This document shows positions 9,116 through 16,656 of a DNA stretch of 64,000 nucleotides, piece by piece (the stretch's first letter is position 1; each line of letters begins with the position of its first letter). The stretch comes from DASSQJ01 sp963772645 (GTDB lineage: Bacteria > Actinomycetota > Actinomycetes > Actinomycetales > Dermatophilaceae), in assembly GCA_963772645.1 (NCBI GenBank), contig CAVYYD010000012.1:31046-95045 (forward strand), read 5' to 3'. The notes under the pieces are model-generated. The model saw only the letters and a list, made by a program, of their open reading frames with translations. It did not search any database and had not been told where the DNA came from. The translations under genes were made by a program, and so were the position numbers.

Positions 9116-9823
9116 TCAGGCGATGTCGAACCAGGCCGGGACGGATGCCGTGAACTCACCCCTCGTCATCCGCCCGGCGCCCTCGGGGAGGCGGCCCCAC
9201 AGCGGGGCGCCGGTGACCCGCGGCAGGTCGGTCAGGTTCTCGGTCTCGGCGAGGCCGGGCTCGGCCGGCCAGGACCCGACGACGACCCCGAGGAGGGGGA
9301 TGCCGCGGGCCGCGAGGGCCTCGGCGGTCAGGGCCGCGGTGCTCAGCGTCCCGAGGCCGGCGGCGGCGACGAGCACCGCCCCGCACGAGACGCCCGTGTA
9401 GCGGAGGGCGGCGCCGAGGTCGGCGAGGGTCCCGCCCCGGGCGTCGAGGCGGACCAGCAGCCCGCCGGCGCCCTCGACGAGGGTCACGTCGGCGCCGGCC
9501 GCGATCTCGCGGACGCGCCGGGCGTGCGCGGCGACCGGCGGGAGGTCGACGCCCTGGCGTCGGGCGGCCGCCTCGGGGGAGAGCGGGTCGCGCAGCCGCA
9601 CCAGCTCGTGCACCGGCAGGTCCTCGCCGACCAGCCGGCGCACGTCGTCGACGTCGCCGGGCTCGCCCGGTACCAGCCCGGTCTGGGTCGGCTTGACGAC
9701 GGCCGCGACGCTGCCGCGCGCCCGGACGAGCACCGCGAGGGCGGCGGTGACGACGGTCTTGCCCACCCCCGTCCCGGTGCCGGTGACGAGGACGACCGAG
9801 GGCAGGGAGCGCGGGTCGGCCAC
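9116..9823 (-). CDS. bioD: Dethiobiotin synthetase
   Basis: BioD closes the ureido ring of 7,8-diaminopelargonate with CO2 and ATP to give dethiobiotin, the penultimate step of biotin synthesis. The 235-residue protein has the P-loop VTGTGTGVGKTVV near residues 13-25, the substrate Lys/Thr motif VVKPTQTGL, and the VEGAGGLLVRLD motif of the family. The start is GTG at 9823, one base after the bioF stop, so it is translated from the bioF-bioD transcript. Confidence 0.94.
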   Translation of the reverse strand: MADPRSLPSVVLVTGTGTGVGKTVVTAALAVLVRARGSVAAVVKPTQTGLVPGEPGDVDDVRRLVGEDLPVHELVRLRDPLSPEAAARRQGVDLPPVAAHARRVREIAAGADVTLVEGAGGLLVRLDARGGTLADLGAALRYTGVSCGAVLVAAAGLGTLSTAALTAEALAARGIPLLGVVVGSWPAEPGLAETENLTDLPRVTGAPLWGRLPEGAGRMTRGEFTASVPAWFDIA

Positions 9824-9824
9824 G

Positions 9825-10967
9825 TCAGGCGCGCGGCGGCAGGATCTCGTCGAGCACCCGGCAGGCCCGGTCGAGGTCGTCGGCGGTGTGGTGGGCGTGC
9901 GCGCTCAGGCGCAGCCGCGACGAGCCGTCGGGCGTCGACGGGGGCCGGAACGCGCCGATGCGCACCCCGAGGGCGCGGGCCCGCTCGACGGCCTCGACCG
10001 TCTCGTGCGGGCCCGGCATCGGCACCGACATCACGGCACCGACGGGGACGGCCACCGCGCACGCGGCTGCCATCCGGGCGGCGTTGGCGCGCACCCGTTC
10101 CGGCAGCCCCGGCTGCGCGGCGAGCAGCTCGAGGGCGGCCAGCGCGGCCCCGGCCGACGCGGGGGCCAGGCCGGTGTCGTAGATGAAGGGACGGGCCGTG
10201 TTGACGACGTGGTCACGGATGAGCGGCGTGGCCAGGACCACCCCACCCTGGGCGGCCAGAGACTTCGACAGCGTCGTCGTGACGACGACGTGCTCGGTCC
10301 CGCGCCGGCCCGCGCCGGGCAGGCCGGACCCGCGCAGCAACCCGGCCCCGCCGGGGCCGACGACGCCGAGCGCGTGCGCCTCGTCGAGGACGAGCAGCGC
10401 GCCCGCCTCCGCGGTGAGCGCGACGAGGTCGGCGACCGGCGCGGCGTCGCCGAGCACCGAGTACACCGACTCGGCGACGACCACGGCCCGGGGACCCTCG
10501 CGGCGGGCGAGGAGCTCGGCGACGTGGTCGAGGTCGTTGTGGCGGGCGATGCTCACCGCGGCACGCGAGAGGCGGCAGCCGTCGATGAGCGAGGCGTGGG
10601 CGTGCTCGTCGCTGACGATGAGGGTGCCCGCGTCGGCGAGGGTGGTGAGCACGGCGAGGTTCGCCGCGTACCCGCTGGAGAGGACGAGAGCGGACGCGGC
10701 GCCGGTGAACGCGGCGAGCGCGGCCTCGAGCTCCTCGTGGACGTCCAGGGTGCCGGTGACCAGGCGCGAGGCCCCGGCCCCCGTGCCGTAGGCCTCCACC
10801 GCCGCGACCGCGCCGGCGACGACCGCCGGGTGGTGGCGCAGGCCGAGGTAGTCGTTGCCCGCGAGGTCGATGGCGTCGCCGGCCTTGGTCGCCGCGAGGC
10901 GGCGGGTGAGACCCGCGTGCTCGCGGGCGGCGGCGGCGTCCCTGATCCAGTCGAGGGGGCTCGTCAC
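9825..10967 (-). CDS. bioF: 8-amino-7-oxononanoate synthase
   Basis: A PLP-dependent alpha-oxoamine synthase that condenses pimeloyl thioester with L-alanine, the first committed step of the biotin ring pathway. The 380-residue protein contains NDYLGLRHHP, the GTGAGASRLVTGT segment, SDEHAHASLIDGCRLS, the PLP aspartate in LVLDEAHALGVVGPGG, and the Schiff-base lysine in TTTLSKSLAAQGG. The start is GTG at 10967. The pimeloyl-chain genes bioC and bioH are not in the window. It is the first gene of a bioF-bioD unit separate from bioA and bioB. Confidence 0.94.
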   Translation of the reverse strand: MTSPLDWIRDAAAAREHAGLTRRLAATKAGDAIDLAGNDYLGLRHHPAVVAGAVAAVEAYGTGAGASRLVTGTLDVHEELEAALAAFTGAASALVLSSGYAANLAVLTTLADAGTLIVSDEHAHASLIDGCRLSRAAVSIARHNDLDHVAELLARREGPRAVVVAESVYSVLGDAAPVADLVALTAEAGALLVLDEAHALGVVGPGGAGLLRGSGLPGAGRRGTEHVVVTTTLSKSLAAQGGVVLATPLIRDHVVNTARPFIYDTGLAPASAGAALAALELLAAQPGLPERVRANAARMAAACAVAVPVGAVMSVPMPGPHETVEAVERARALGVRIGAFRPPSTPDGSSRLRLSAHAHHTADDLDRACRVLDEILPPRA

Positions 10968-11129
10968 GGGGTCGATCCTGCCACGACCGCCCTGCAGCCC
11001 GCCCGTCCGGACGGGTTGCGAGGCCGTTCGGAGGAGCCGGCGGCGAGGCTCGTGCGGGCGTCCGGACCGGGCCCGGGCCGCCGCGAGGGCGCCCGCTGTG
11101 ATGTTCGCCGCTCGAGCCCGGCTGGGTGG

Positions 11130-11143
11130 TTAGGTGACCCTAA
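11130..11143. promoter_or_regulatory. Candidate DtxR/IdeR iron box upstream of feoABC
   Basis: The palindrome TTAGG-TGAC-CCTAA lies 21 bases before the feoA start. It matches the left and central parts of the DtxR/IdeR consensus (TTAGGTTAGCCTAA...), while the outer right half is poor. Iron-loaded DtxR/IdeR would repress the Feo genes here. Confidence 0.65.
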
Positions 11144-11164
11144 GACGGTGCTACCGTCTGACCC

Positions 11165-11398
11165 GTGAGCACGACCCTGGACCGCGCGCCCCTCGGGGCG
11201 GCCGTCCGGGTGTCCGGCGCCGACACCCCGGCCGACCTCACCCGCCGCCTCGCCGAGCTCGGCGTGCGGGCGGGCGCCGTCGTGCGCTGCCTCCAGCGCA
11301 CGGCCGGCGGGGGCCGGGTCGTCGACGTTGCGGGGGCGCGGATCGCCCTGGGCCGGGAGGTGCTGCGGGCCGTCCGCACCGAGCCGGCCGGTCCGTGA
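11165..11398 (+). CDS. feoA: Ferrous iron transport protein A
   Basis: A 77-residue SH3-like FeoA protein that associates with the cytoplasmic face of FeoB in Fe(II) uptake. The sequence shows the typical VRVSGADTPADLTRRLAELG segment with the family LxxLG-type turn, and ARIALGREVLRAVRT at the end, matching the FeoA C-terminal strand and helix. The start is GTG at 11165. Its stop overlaps the GTG of feoB (GTGA), and an iron-box palindrome lies just upstream. Confidence 0.9.
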   Translation: MSTTLDRAPLGAAVRVSGADTPADLTRRLAELGVRAGAVVRCLQRTAGGGRVVDVAGARIALGREVLRAVRTEPAGP

Positions 11399-13464
11399 GC
11401 ACGGCGCCACCGGGCACCTCGCGCACCGGCGCCCCCTCGTGTCACGAGGACGCCGGCGGACCGCCGCCGCCCACCGGAGCCCCGGTGGTCGTCCTCGCCG
11501 GGGCGCCGAACGTCGGCAAGTCCACCCTCTTCAACGCCCTCACCGGGGCCCGCCGCACGGTCGGCAACTGGCCGGGCACCACGGTCGAGGTCGGCCGCGG
11601 CAGCCTCGCCGTGGACGGCACCCCCGGCGGCCGGGTCGCCGCGCTCGTCGACCTCCCCGGCGCCTACTCGCTGGACCCGCTGAGCCCGGACGAGGCACTG
11701 ACGCGTGAGGTCCTGCTCGCCCCCGGCGAGGGCCGACCCGACGTGGTCGTCGTCGTCGCCTCGGCGGTGCACCTCGCCCGAAGCCTCTACCTGCTCGCCC
11801 AGGTCCGCGAGACCACGCTGCCGGTCGTCCTCGCGCTGACGATGGGCGACGTCGCCGCCCGGCGCGGGCACGGGGTGGATGCCGGGGCGCTCGCCGGGGC
11901 GGTCGGCTGCCCGGTCGTCGCCCTCGACCCGCGCCGCCGCTCCGGGGTCCTCGGGCTGGTCGAGGCGGTGGGTGAGGTCCTGGGCGCCCGGGTCGTGCCA
12001 CCGCGGGCCGGCGTCCCGGCAGGTGGCGACCCGGTGCCCGGGCCGGCCGCGGACGACCTGGTCGCGGACGGCCTGGTCGCGGACGGCCTGGTCGCGGACG
12101 GCCTGGTCGCGGACGACCCGACCGCGGACGACCTGGCCGCCGCCGACGAGCGCTTCACCTGGATCGAGCGGGCGGTGGCCGCGTCGGTGCGCCAGACCGG
12201 GCTGACCCGGCGCACCTGGTCGGACCGGATCGACCGCCTCGCGACCGCCCCGGTCCTCGGACCCCTGCTGTTCCTCGCCGTGATGTGGGCGGTCTTCCAG
12301 CTGACGACCACGGTCGCCGCGCCGCTGCAGGACGCCCTCGACGCGCTCGTCAGCGGGCCGGTCTCGGGCGGGGCCGGGTGGCTCGTCGACACGCTGGGGC
12401 TGGGGCAGACCCCGGTGCGCGGTCTCGTCGTCGACGGGCTCGTCGCCGGCGTCGGGATGCTGCTCACCTTCGTCCCGCTCATGGCGCTGATGTTCCTGCT
12501 CCTCGCCGTGCTCGAGGACTCCGGCTACCTCGCGCGGGCGGCCGTGGTCACCGACCGGCTCATGGCGCGCCTCGGGCTGCCCGGGCGGGCCTTCCTGCCG
12601 CTCGTCGTCGGGTTCGGCTGCAACGTCCCCGCGGTGGCCGCCACCCGCATCCTCCCCTCGGCGCGCCAACGGGTCCTCACCGCGCTCCTCGTGCCGTTCA
12701 CCTCGTGCTCGGCCCGGCTGACCGTCTACGTCCTGCTCGCCGGGACCTTCTTCCCCGACCACGCGGGGACGGTCGTCTTCGCGATGTACCTCGTCTCGAT
12801 CCTGCTCGTCGTCCTCGTCGGCCTCGGGCTCCGCTCGACCCTCTGGCGCACGATGGGCGCCGACCCGCTCGTCATCGACCTGCCGCCGTACCAGCGACCG
12901 ACGGTGCGGCTCACCCTCTCGGTCACCTGGCTGCGCCTGCAGGGGTTCCTGCGCACCGCGTCCGGCATCATCGTCGCGACCGTCGTCGTCGTGTGGCTGC
13001 TGCAGTCGGTCCCGGCCGGCGGTGTCGGCTCGTTCGGCGACGTCCCGGTCGCGGACTCGGCGTACGCGGAGGTCTCCCGCTGGGTCGCGCCGCTGCTCAC
13101 CCCCGCCGGCTTCGGCCAGTGGCAGTCGGTGTCGGCGCTCGTCGTCGGGTTCGTCGCCAAGGAGGCGGTCATCTCGTCGTGGGCGCAGACCTACGCGCTG
13201 GCCGACCCGTCGGCCGCGTCCGGGTCCGGGGCCCTGGGCGACCAGCTGCTGCACACCTTCTCGCTCTCCAGCGGTGGCCACGCCGCCGTGGCCGCCGTGG
13301 CGTTCATGGTCTTCCTCCTCGCCTACACCCCGTGCGTGGCGACCCTGGCCGCCCAGCGTCGCGAGGTCGGGATGCGGTGGACGCTGTTCGGGGTCGCGGT
13401 CCAGCTCGTCGTCGCCTGGTCGCTCGCGGTGCTCGTCTTCCAGGTCGGGCGGGTGTTCTGGTGA
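11395..13464 (+). CDS. feoB: Ferrous iron transport protein B
   Basis: A 689-residue membrane Fe(II) transporter with an N-terminal GTPase domain. G1 is GAPNVGKST at about residues 36-44, the switch region is TVGNWPGTTVEVG, and G3 is DLPGAYSL. The position expected to be G4 (usually N-x-x-D) reads LTMGD, so the Asn is replaced by Thr. A linker of six pentapeptide repeats separates this domain from the membrane core. The core has the two gate motifs GFGCNVPAVAATR and PFTSCSARLTVY and the late GFVAKEAVISS and YTPCVATLAAQRREVG segments. GTG at 11395 overlaps the feoA stop, and the frame upstream of it is not FeoB-like. Confidence 0.94.
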   Translation: MSTAPPGTSRTGAPSCHEDAGGPPPPTGAPVVVLAGAPNVGKSTLFNALTGARRTVGNWPGTTVEVGRGSLAVDGTPGGRVAALVDLPGAYSLDPLSPDEALTREVLLAPGEGRPDVVVVVASAVHLARSLYLLAQVRETTLPVVLALTMGDVAARRGHGVDAGALAGAVGCPVVALDPRRRSGVLGLVEAVGEVLGARVVPPRAGVPAGGDPVPGPAADDLVADGLVADGLVADGLVADDPTADDLAAADERFTWIERAVAASVRQTGLTRRTWSDRIDRLATAPVLGPLLFLAVMWAVFQLTTTVAAPLQDALDALVSGPVSGGAGWLVDTLGLGQTPVRGLVVDGLVAGVGMLLTFVPLMALMFLLLAVLEDSGYLARAAVVTDRLMARLGLPGRAFLPLVVGFGCNVPAVAATRILPSARQRVLTALLVPFTSCSARLTVYVLLAGTFFPDHAGTVVFAMYLVSILLVVLVGLGLRSTLWRTMGADPLVIDLPPYQRPTVRLTLSVTWLRLQGFLRTASGIIVATVVVVWLLQSVPAGGVGSFGDVPVADSAYAEVSRWVAPLLTPAGFGQWQSVSALVVGFVAKEAVISSWAQTYALADPSAASGSGALGDQLLHTFSLSSGGHAAVAAVAFMVFLLAYTPCVATLAAQRREVGMRWTLFGVAVQLVVAWSLAVLVFQVGRVFW
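12046..12135 (+). repeat. Tandem 15-bp repeat inside feoB linker
   Basis: Six consecutive 15-bp units, the middle three identical (GTCGCGGACGGCCTG), encode the pentapeptide pattern (V/A/T)-A-D-(G/D)-(L/P). They fall in the linker between the GTPase and membrane domains. Unit gain or loss would keep the frame. Confidence 0.85.
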
Positions 13465-13784
13465 GCGCCCCGGCGGCGACCACGTCCGGCCGTGGCCCGC
13501 TGAGCGCGGTCCTGGCGGCCTTCGACGCCGGCGTCCACTCCTTCGACGAGGTGGCCCAGCGCTGCGGCCTCTCGGTCGACGTGGTCCGGGCCTCGGTCGA
13601 CCACCTCGTGCGGATGGGGCGGCTCCAGGCGCGCGAGCTCGCGGTGGGCTGCCCGTCCGGCGGCTGCGGGTCGTGCGCCTCGGCCGCCTCCGACGGCACG
13701 GCCGGCTGCGGGGCGCCGGGGCCGTCGGCCGGGCGCTCGGGTCCGGTCCTCGTCACCATCTCGGTCCGCCGCCCCGGCCCCTGA
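13461..13784 (+). CDS. feoC: FeoC-like winged-helix protein with cysteine cluster
   Basis: A 107-residue protein overlapping the feoB stop by four bases (GTGA), in the usual place of feoC. The N-terminal 55 residues fit a small winged helix (LSAVLAAFDAGVHSFDEVA, then LSVDVVRASVDHLVRMGRL). A cysteine-rich stretch follows: GCPSGGCGSCASAASDGTAGC. FeoC proteins regulate FeoB, and some bind an Fe-S cluster through such cysteines. Metal or cluster binding here is inferred only from the residues. Confidence 0.75.
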   Translation: MSAPAATTSGRGPLSAVLAAFDAGVHSFDEVAQRCGLSVDVVRASVDHLVRMGRLQARELAVGCPSGGCGSCASAASDGTAGCGAPGPSAGRSGPVLVTISVRRPGP

Positions 13785-13851
13785 GCGACCGTCGCGGACC
13801 GGTCCGCGGCAGGATCGGGGCGAGACCACGTCCGACCCAGGAGGAACCACC

Positions 13852-14268
13852 GTGCCCAAGGCCCCGCTGCCCCGCGACGTCGCCGAGCTCCTCGCCCGAC
13901 CCAACCCCGCCGTCGTCGCCGTCCTGCTGCCGAGCGGTGCCCCGATGTCGGTGGCCACGTGGTACCTCCTGGAGGAGGACGGGACCGTCCTGCTCAACAT
14001 GGACGCCGGGCGAGCCCGGGTGGACTGGATGCGTGAGCACCCGCAGGTCGCCCTCACCGCTCTGAAGGAGGACGAGTGGTACACCCACGTCAGCATCCGG
14101 GGGCCGGTGCTGCGGTGGGAGACGGACCCGCAGCGGGCGCTGGCCGACATCGACCGGCTCTCGAACCACTACCGCGGCAACGACTACCCGGTGCGCGACC
14201 GGCCACGGGTCAGCTGCTGGGTGGGCATCGAGCACTGGCACGGCTGGGGCCAGGCCAGGGCCGACTGA
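13852..14268 (+). CDS. PPOX-class (FMN/F420) oxidoreductase family protein
   Basis: A 138-residue split-barrel flavin-binding protein of the pyridoxamine 5'-phosphate oxidase superfamily. The characteristic start is PLPRDVAELLARPNPAVVA, then GAPMSVATWYLLEEDGTV, a dimer-interface segment LTALKEDEWYTHVSIRGP, and a C-terminal RPRVSCWVGIEHWHGWGQ. Actinobacterial members of this shape are often F420-dependent reductases, but the cofactor is not certain. The GTG start at 13852 has AGGAGG seven bases upstream. It is a lone gene between feoC and bioA. Confidence 0.75.
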   Translation: MPKAPLPRDVAELLARPNPAVVAVLLPSGAPMSVATWYLLEEDGTVLLNMDAGRARVDWMREHPQVALTALKEDEWYTHVSIRGPVLRWETDPQRALADIDRLSNHYRGNDYPVRDRPRVSCWVGIEHWHGWGQARAD

Positions 14269-14347
14269 CCGCCGGCGTGGTGCCCGGTTCCCGGTCGGCG
14301 GCGCGACAGCCGCGGGGCCCGCGCCACCGACGGCGCCCGGGGCGCCG

Positions 14348-15680
14348 TCAGCCGTGGACGTCGGCCACCGCGCCGACGAGGGCTGCGGTGAGCAGGCCGA
14401 GGTCGTCGTCGGTGGTGACGAAGGGCGGCATCGTGTAGACGAGGTCGCGGAACGGACGGACCCAGACCCCGCGCTCGAGTGCCGCCGCGGTGACCTCCGC
14501 GACCCGCACCGGCCCGGTGAGCTGGACGACGCCGACCGCCCCGAGGACCCGCACGTCGGCCACGGACGCCAGGTCGTGGGCCGGGGCGAGGCCGGCGGCG
14601 AGCCCGGCCTCGACCCGGGCCACCTCCGACTCGGTGTCGCGGGAGGTGAGCAGGTCGAGGTTGGCGCTCGCCACGGCGCTGGCCAGCGGGTTGCCCATGA
14701 AGGTCGGCCCGTGCATGAGTGCGCCGGCCCCCCCGCCCGACACACCCTCGGCCACCGCCCGGGTGCACAGCACGGCGGCCTGGGACAGGTAGCCGCCGGT
14801 CAGCGACTTGCCGACGCAGAGGACGTCGGGCGGGTCGGGGACCCGCGAGCCGGCCCACCGCGGTCCGGTTCGGTGGAAACCGGTGGCGATCTCGTCGTGG
14901 ATGACGAGTGCGCCGTGCTCGCGGGCGAGCTCGTGGAGGACGGCGAGCGCGCGGGCGAGGCCACACGTGCATCCCCCCGGCGCCCTGGAGCACCGGCTCG
15001 ACGATGACGGCGGCGATGTCGGCGGCGTGGCGGGAGAACAGGTCCCGCGTCGCCCGCTCCCAGCGGCGCAGGGCCGGGTCGTCCTCGGCGAGGTCCAGCC
15101 CCGCGGGTGGGCGCGGGGCGAAGAGGTGCTCGGGCAGGACCCCGCGGAAGAGGGAGTGCATGCCGCCGACCGGGTCGGTCACCGACATGGGCGAGAAGGT
15201 GTCGCCGTGGTAGCCGCCGCGGATCGTGAAGAAGCGGGTCCGCCGGTGGCCGGCCGCGAGGTGCCACTGGAGCGCCATCTTCATCGCGACCTCCACCGAG
15301 ACCGAACCCGAGTCGGCGAGGAAGACGTGCTCGAGGCCGGCCGGCGCGAGGTCGAGGAGCCGGCGGGCGAGGCCGACCGCCGGCTCGTGGGTGAGGCCGC
15401 CGAACATCACGTGGGCCATCGACCCCAGCTGGGCGCGGACGGCGGCGTCGAGCTCGGGGACCCGGTAGCCGTGGATGGCGCACCACCACGAGCTCATCGC
15501 GTCGACGACCTCGCGTGGCGTGCCGTCACGGTCGCGCACCCGCAGCCGCACGCCGTCCGCGGACTCGACGAGGTAGGGCTCGCCGGGGGCCAGCGCCGAG
15601 GAGTACGGGTGCCAGACGTGGGCGCGGTCGTAGGCGAGCAGGCTGTCCGGGGCGGACTCCGGCGGCGGGGCGGCGGTCAT
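14348..15680 (-). CDS. bioA: Adenosylmethionine-8-amino-7-oxononanoate aminotransferase (frame broken)
   Basis: BioA transfers an amino group from AdoMet to 8-amino-7-oxononanoate to make 7,8-diaminopelargonate. The N-terminal frame from 15680 gives LLAYDRAHVWHPYSSALAPG, AMSSWWCAIHGYRVPELD, HVMFGGLTHEPAVGLARRLL and the catalytic region EPVLQGAGGMHVW. The frame then shifts by one, and the rest continues as ALAVLHELAREHGALVIHDE, GKSLTGGYLSQAA (PLP lysine) and MHGPTFMGNPLASAVA to a normal end at 14348. Removing one C from the CGCCCGCG stretch near 14955 restores a segment that aligns residue for residue with other BioA proteins. This looks like a sequencing error or a very recent lesion. Co-oriented with bioB, bsaP and the flavin reductase. 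Confidence 0.9.
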
Positions 15681-15692
15681 CGCCGCCCATTG

Positions 15693-15734
15693 TCGCCGGT
15701 CGCGGGTCAGGGTGCCTCGCCGGTCGCGGGTCAG
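15693..15734 (+). repeat. Short direct repeat between flavin reductase gene and bioA
   Basis: Two identical 18-bp copies of TCGCCGGTCGCGGGTCAG (15693-15710 and 15717-15734) with a 24-bp period. The second copy includes the stop codon of the flavin reductase gene. Confidence 0.6.
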
Positions 15735-16279
15735 GCGGCGCGGGCCGCCTCGACCTCCCGGGTGAGCCGCCGGACCAGGCTGCCGAGCGCGGCGTCGACC
15801 GCGCTGTCGGAGAGGCGGCCGTCGGCGAGGGCCTCGACGGCCGAGCCGACCCCGACGGTGTCCTCGATGACGTCCGCACCGGCCACGGCGAGGACACGGA
15901 CGGCGTCCTGCCGAGCCCAGAGCGCTGCCCGGGGCGAGCCGGTCGCGGCGAGGACGGCCGCGGGCTTGCCGGCGATCGCGGCGGCTCCGCGGGGTCGGGA
16001 CGTCCAGTCGATCGCGTTCTTCACGGCGCTCGAGAGCGAGCCGTTGTACTCCGGGGTGACGACGAGCAGGGCGTCGGCGTCGGCGACGGCCGCCCGGAGG
16101 TCGGCCGCGACGCGGGGCAGGGGCTCGACGTCGAGGTCGGGCGAGTAGTGCGGCAGGTCGGCCAGGCCCACGAACACCTCGGCCCGGGTGCCGGTCGGCA
16201 GGTGGGCGAGGGCGGCGTCGGCGAGGCGGCGGTTGAGCGAGTCGGAGCGCAGGCTGCCGACGATGACGAGGATGTTCAC
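15731..16279 (-). CDS. NAD(P)H-dependent FMN reductase (flavodoxin-like fold)
   Basis: A 182-residue flavoprotein of the NADPH-dependent FMN reductase/azoreductase family. The N-terminal strand and phosphate-binding loop read NILVIVGSLRSDSLNRRLAD, and the FMN-binding loop is VVTPEYNGSLSSAVKNAIDW, both diagnostic. Such enzymes supply reduced flavin or reduce quinones and azo compounds. It sits between bsaP and bioA on the same strand, so it may be carried on the biotin transcript, although 109 bp separate it from bsaP and contain a small palindrome. Confidence 0.85.
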   Translation of the reverse strand: MNILVIVGSLRSDSLNRRLADAALAHLPTGTRAEVFVGLADLPHYSPDLDVEPLPRVAADLRAAVADADALLVVTPEYNGSLSSAVKNAIDWTSRPRGAAAIAGKPAAVLAATGSPRAALWARQDAVRVLAVAGADVIEDTVGVGSAVEALADGRLSDSAVDAALGSLVRRLTREVEAARAA

Positions 16280-16331
16280 GGAGTCTCCCGGGGATGGCGC
16301 GGGCGGGGCAGGGTCGACGCTGACCGGGTGA

Positions 16332-16343
16332 TTGAACAGTCAA
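16332..16343. promoter_or_regulatory. Small palindrome upstream of flavin reductase gene
   Basis: A perfect 12-bp inverted repeat TTGA-ACAG-TCAA, 53 bases before the reductase start. On the minus strand it contains TTGACT, which resembles a -35 hexamer, but no good -10 follows at 17 bases. It may be an operator. Confidence 0.3.
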
Positions 16344-16388
16344 CGACTTTCCGGCATTCCCGGCGGGTCACGAGACCCGGGCCGGGTG

Positions 16389-16634
16389 TCAGGACCAGGT
16401 GGGGTGATCGACCGTGCCGTGCGCGACGCACGTCGCCGTCCACGCGGACGGGGTGACCTGGACCTTCAGCCGCCGACGGCAGTGGGCGCACCAGCGGGGC
16501 GGCTCGAGCACGGCCCGGCGGCCGCAGGCCGCGTGGTCGCCGCCGTCGAGCGGCTCACCGCACTGGCCGCACCATCGACCGGGGGCCGCTCGGGACGCGA
16601 CCGGCTCGGTGGGCTCCGAGGTGGGTGGGGTCAC
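16389..16634 (-). CDS. bsaP: Biotin synthase auxiliary protein BsaP
   Basis: An 81-residue cysteine-rich protein immediately downstream of bioB, the position and size of the actinobacterial biotin synthase auxiliary protein (Rv1590 type in mycobacteria). Two metal-site-like sets are visible: C22, C25, H34, C37 and C49, C52, C69, H72. The conserved stretch LEPPRWCAHCRRRLKVQV fits the family. BsaP is thought to support BioB turnover, probably at its iron-sulfur clusters. The start is GTG at 16634, 22 bases after the bioB stop. Confidence 0.8.
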   Translation of the reverse strand: MTPPTSEPTEPVASRAAPGRWCGQCGEPLDGGDHAACGRRAVLEPPRWCAHCRRRLKVQVTPSAWTATCVAHGTVDHPTWS

Positions 16635-16656
16635 GGTCGGGGGCGCTGTGGCCGGC

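Noticed and set aside
12046..12135. Tandem 15-bp units considered as a CRISPR-like array
   Set aside because: Units are contiguous with no spacers and lie inside feoB, encoding an in-frame pentapeptide.
14940..14975. Programmed frameshift in bioA
   Set aside because: The shift needed is +1 with no slippery pattern or stop-codon context, and removing one C gives a gap-free match to family length. An indel is much more likely.
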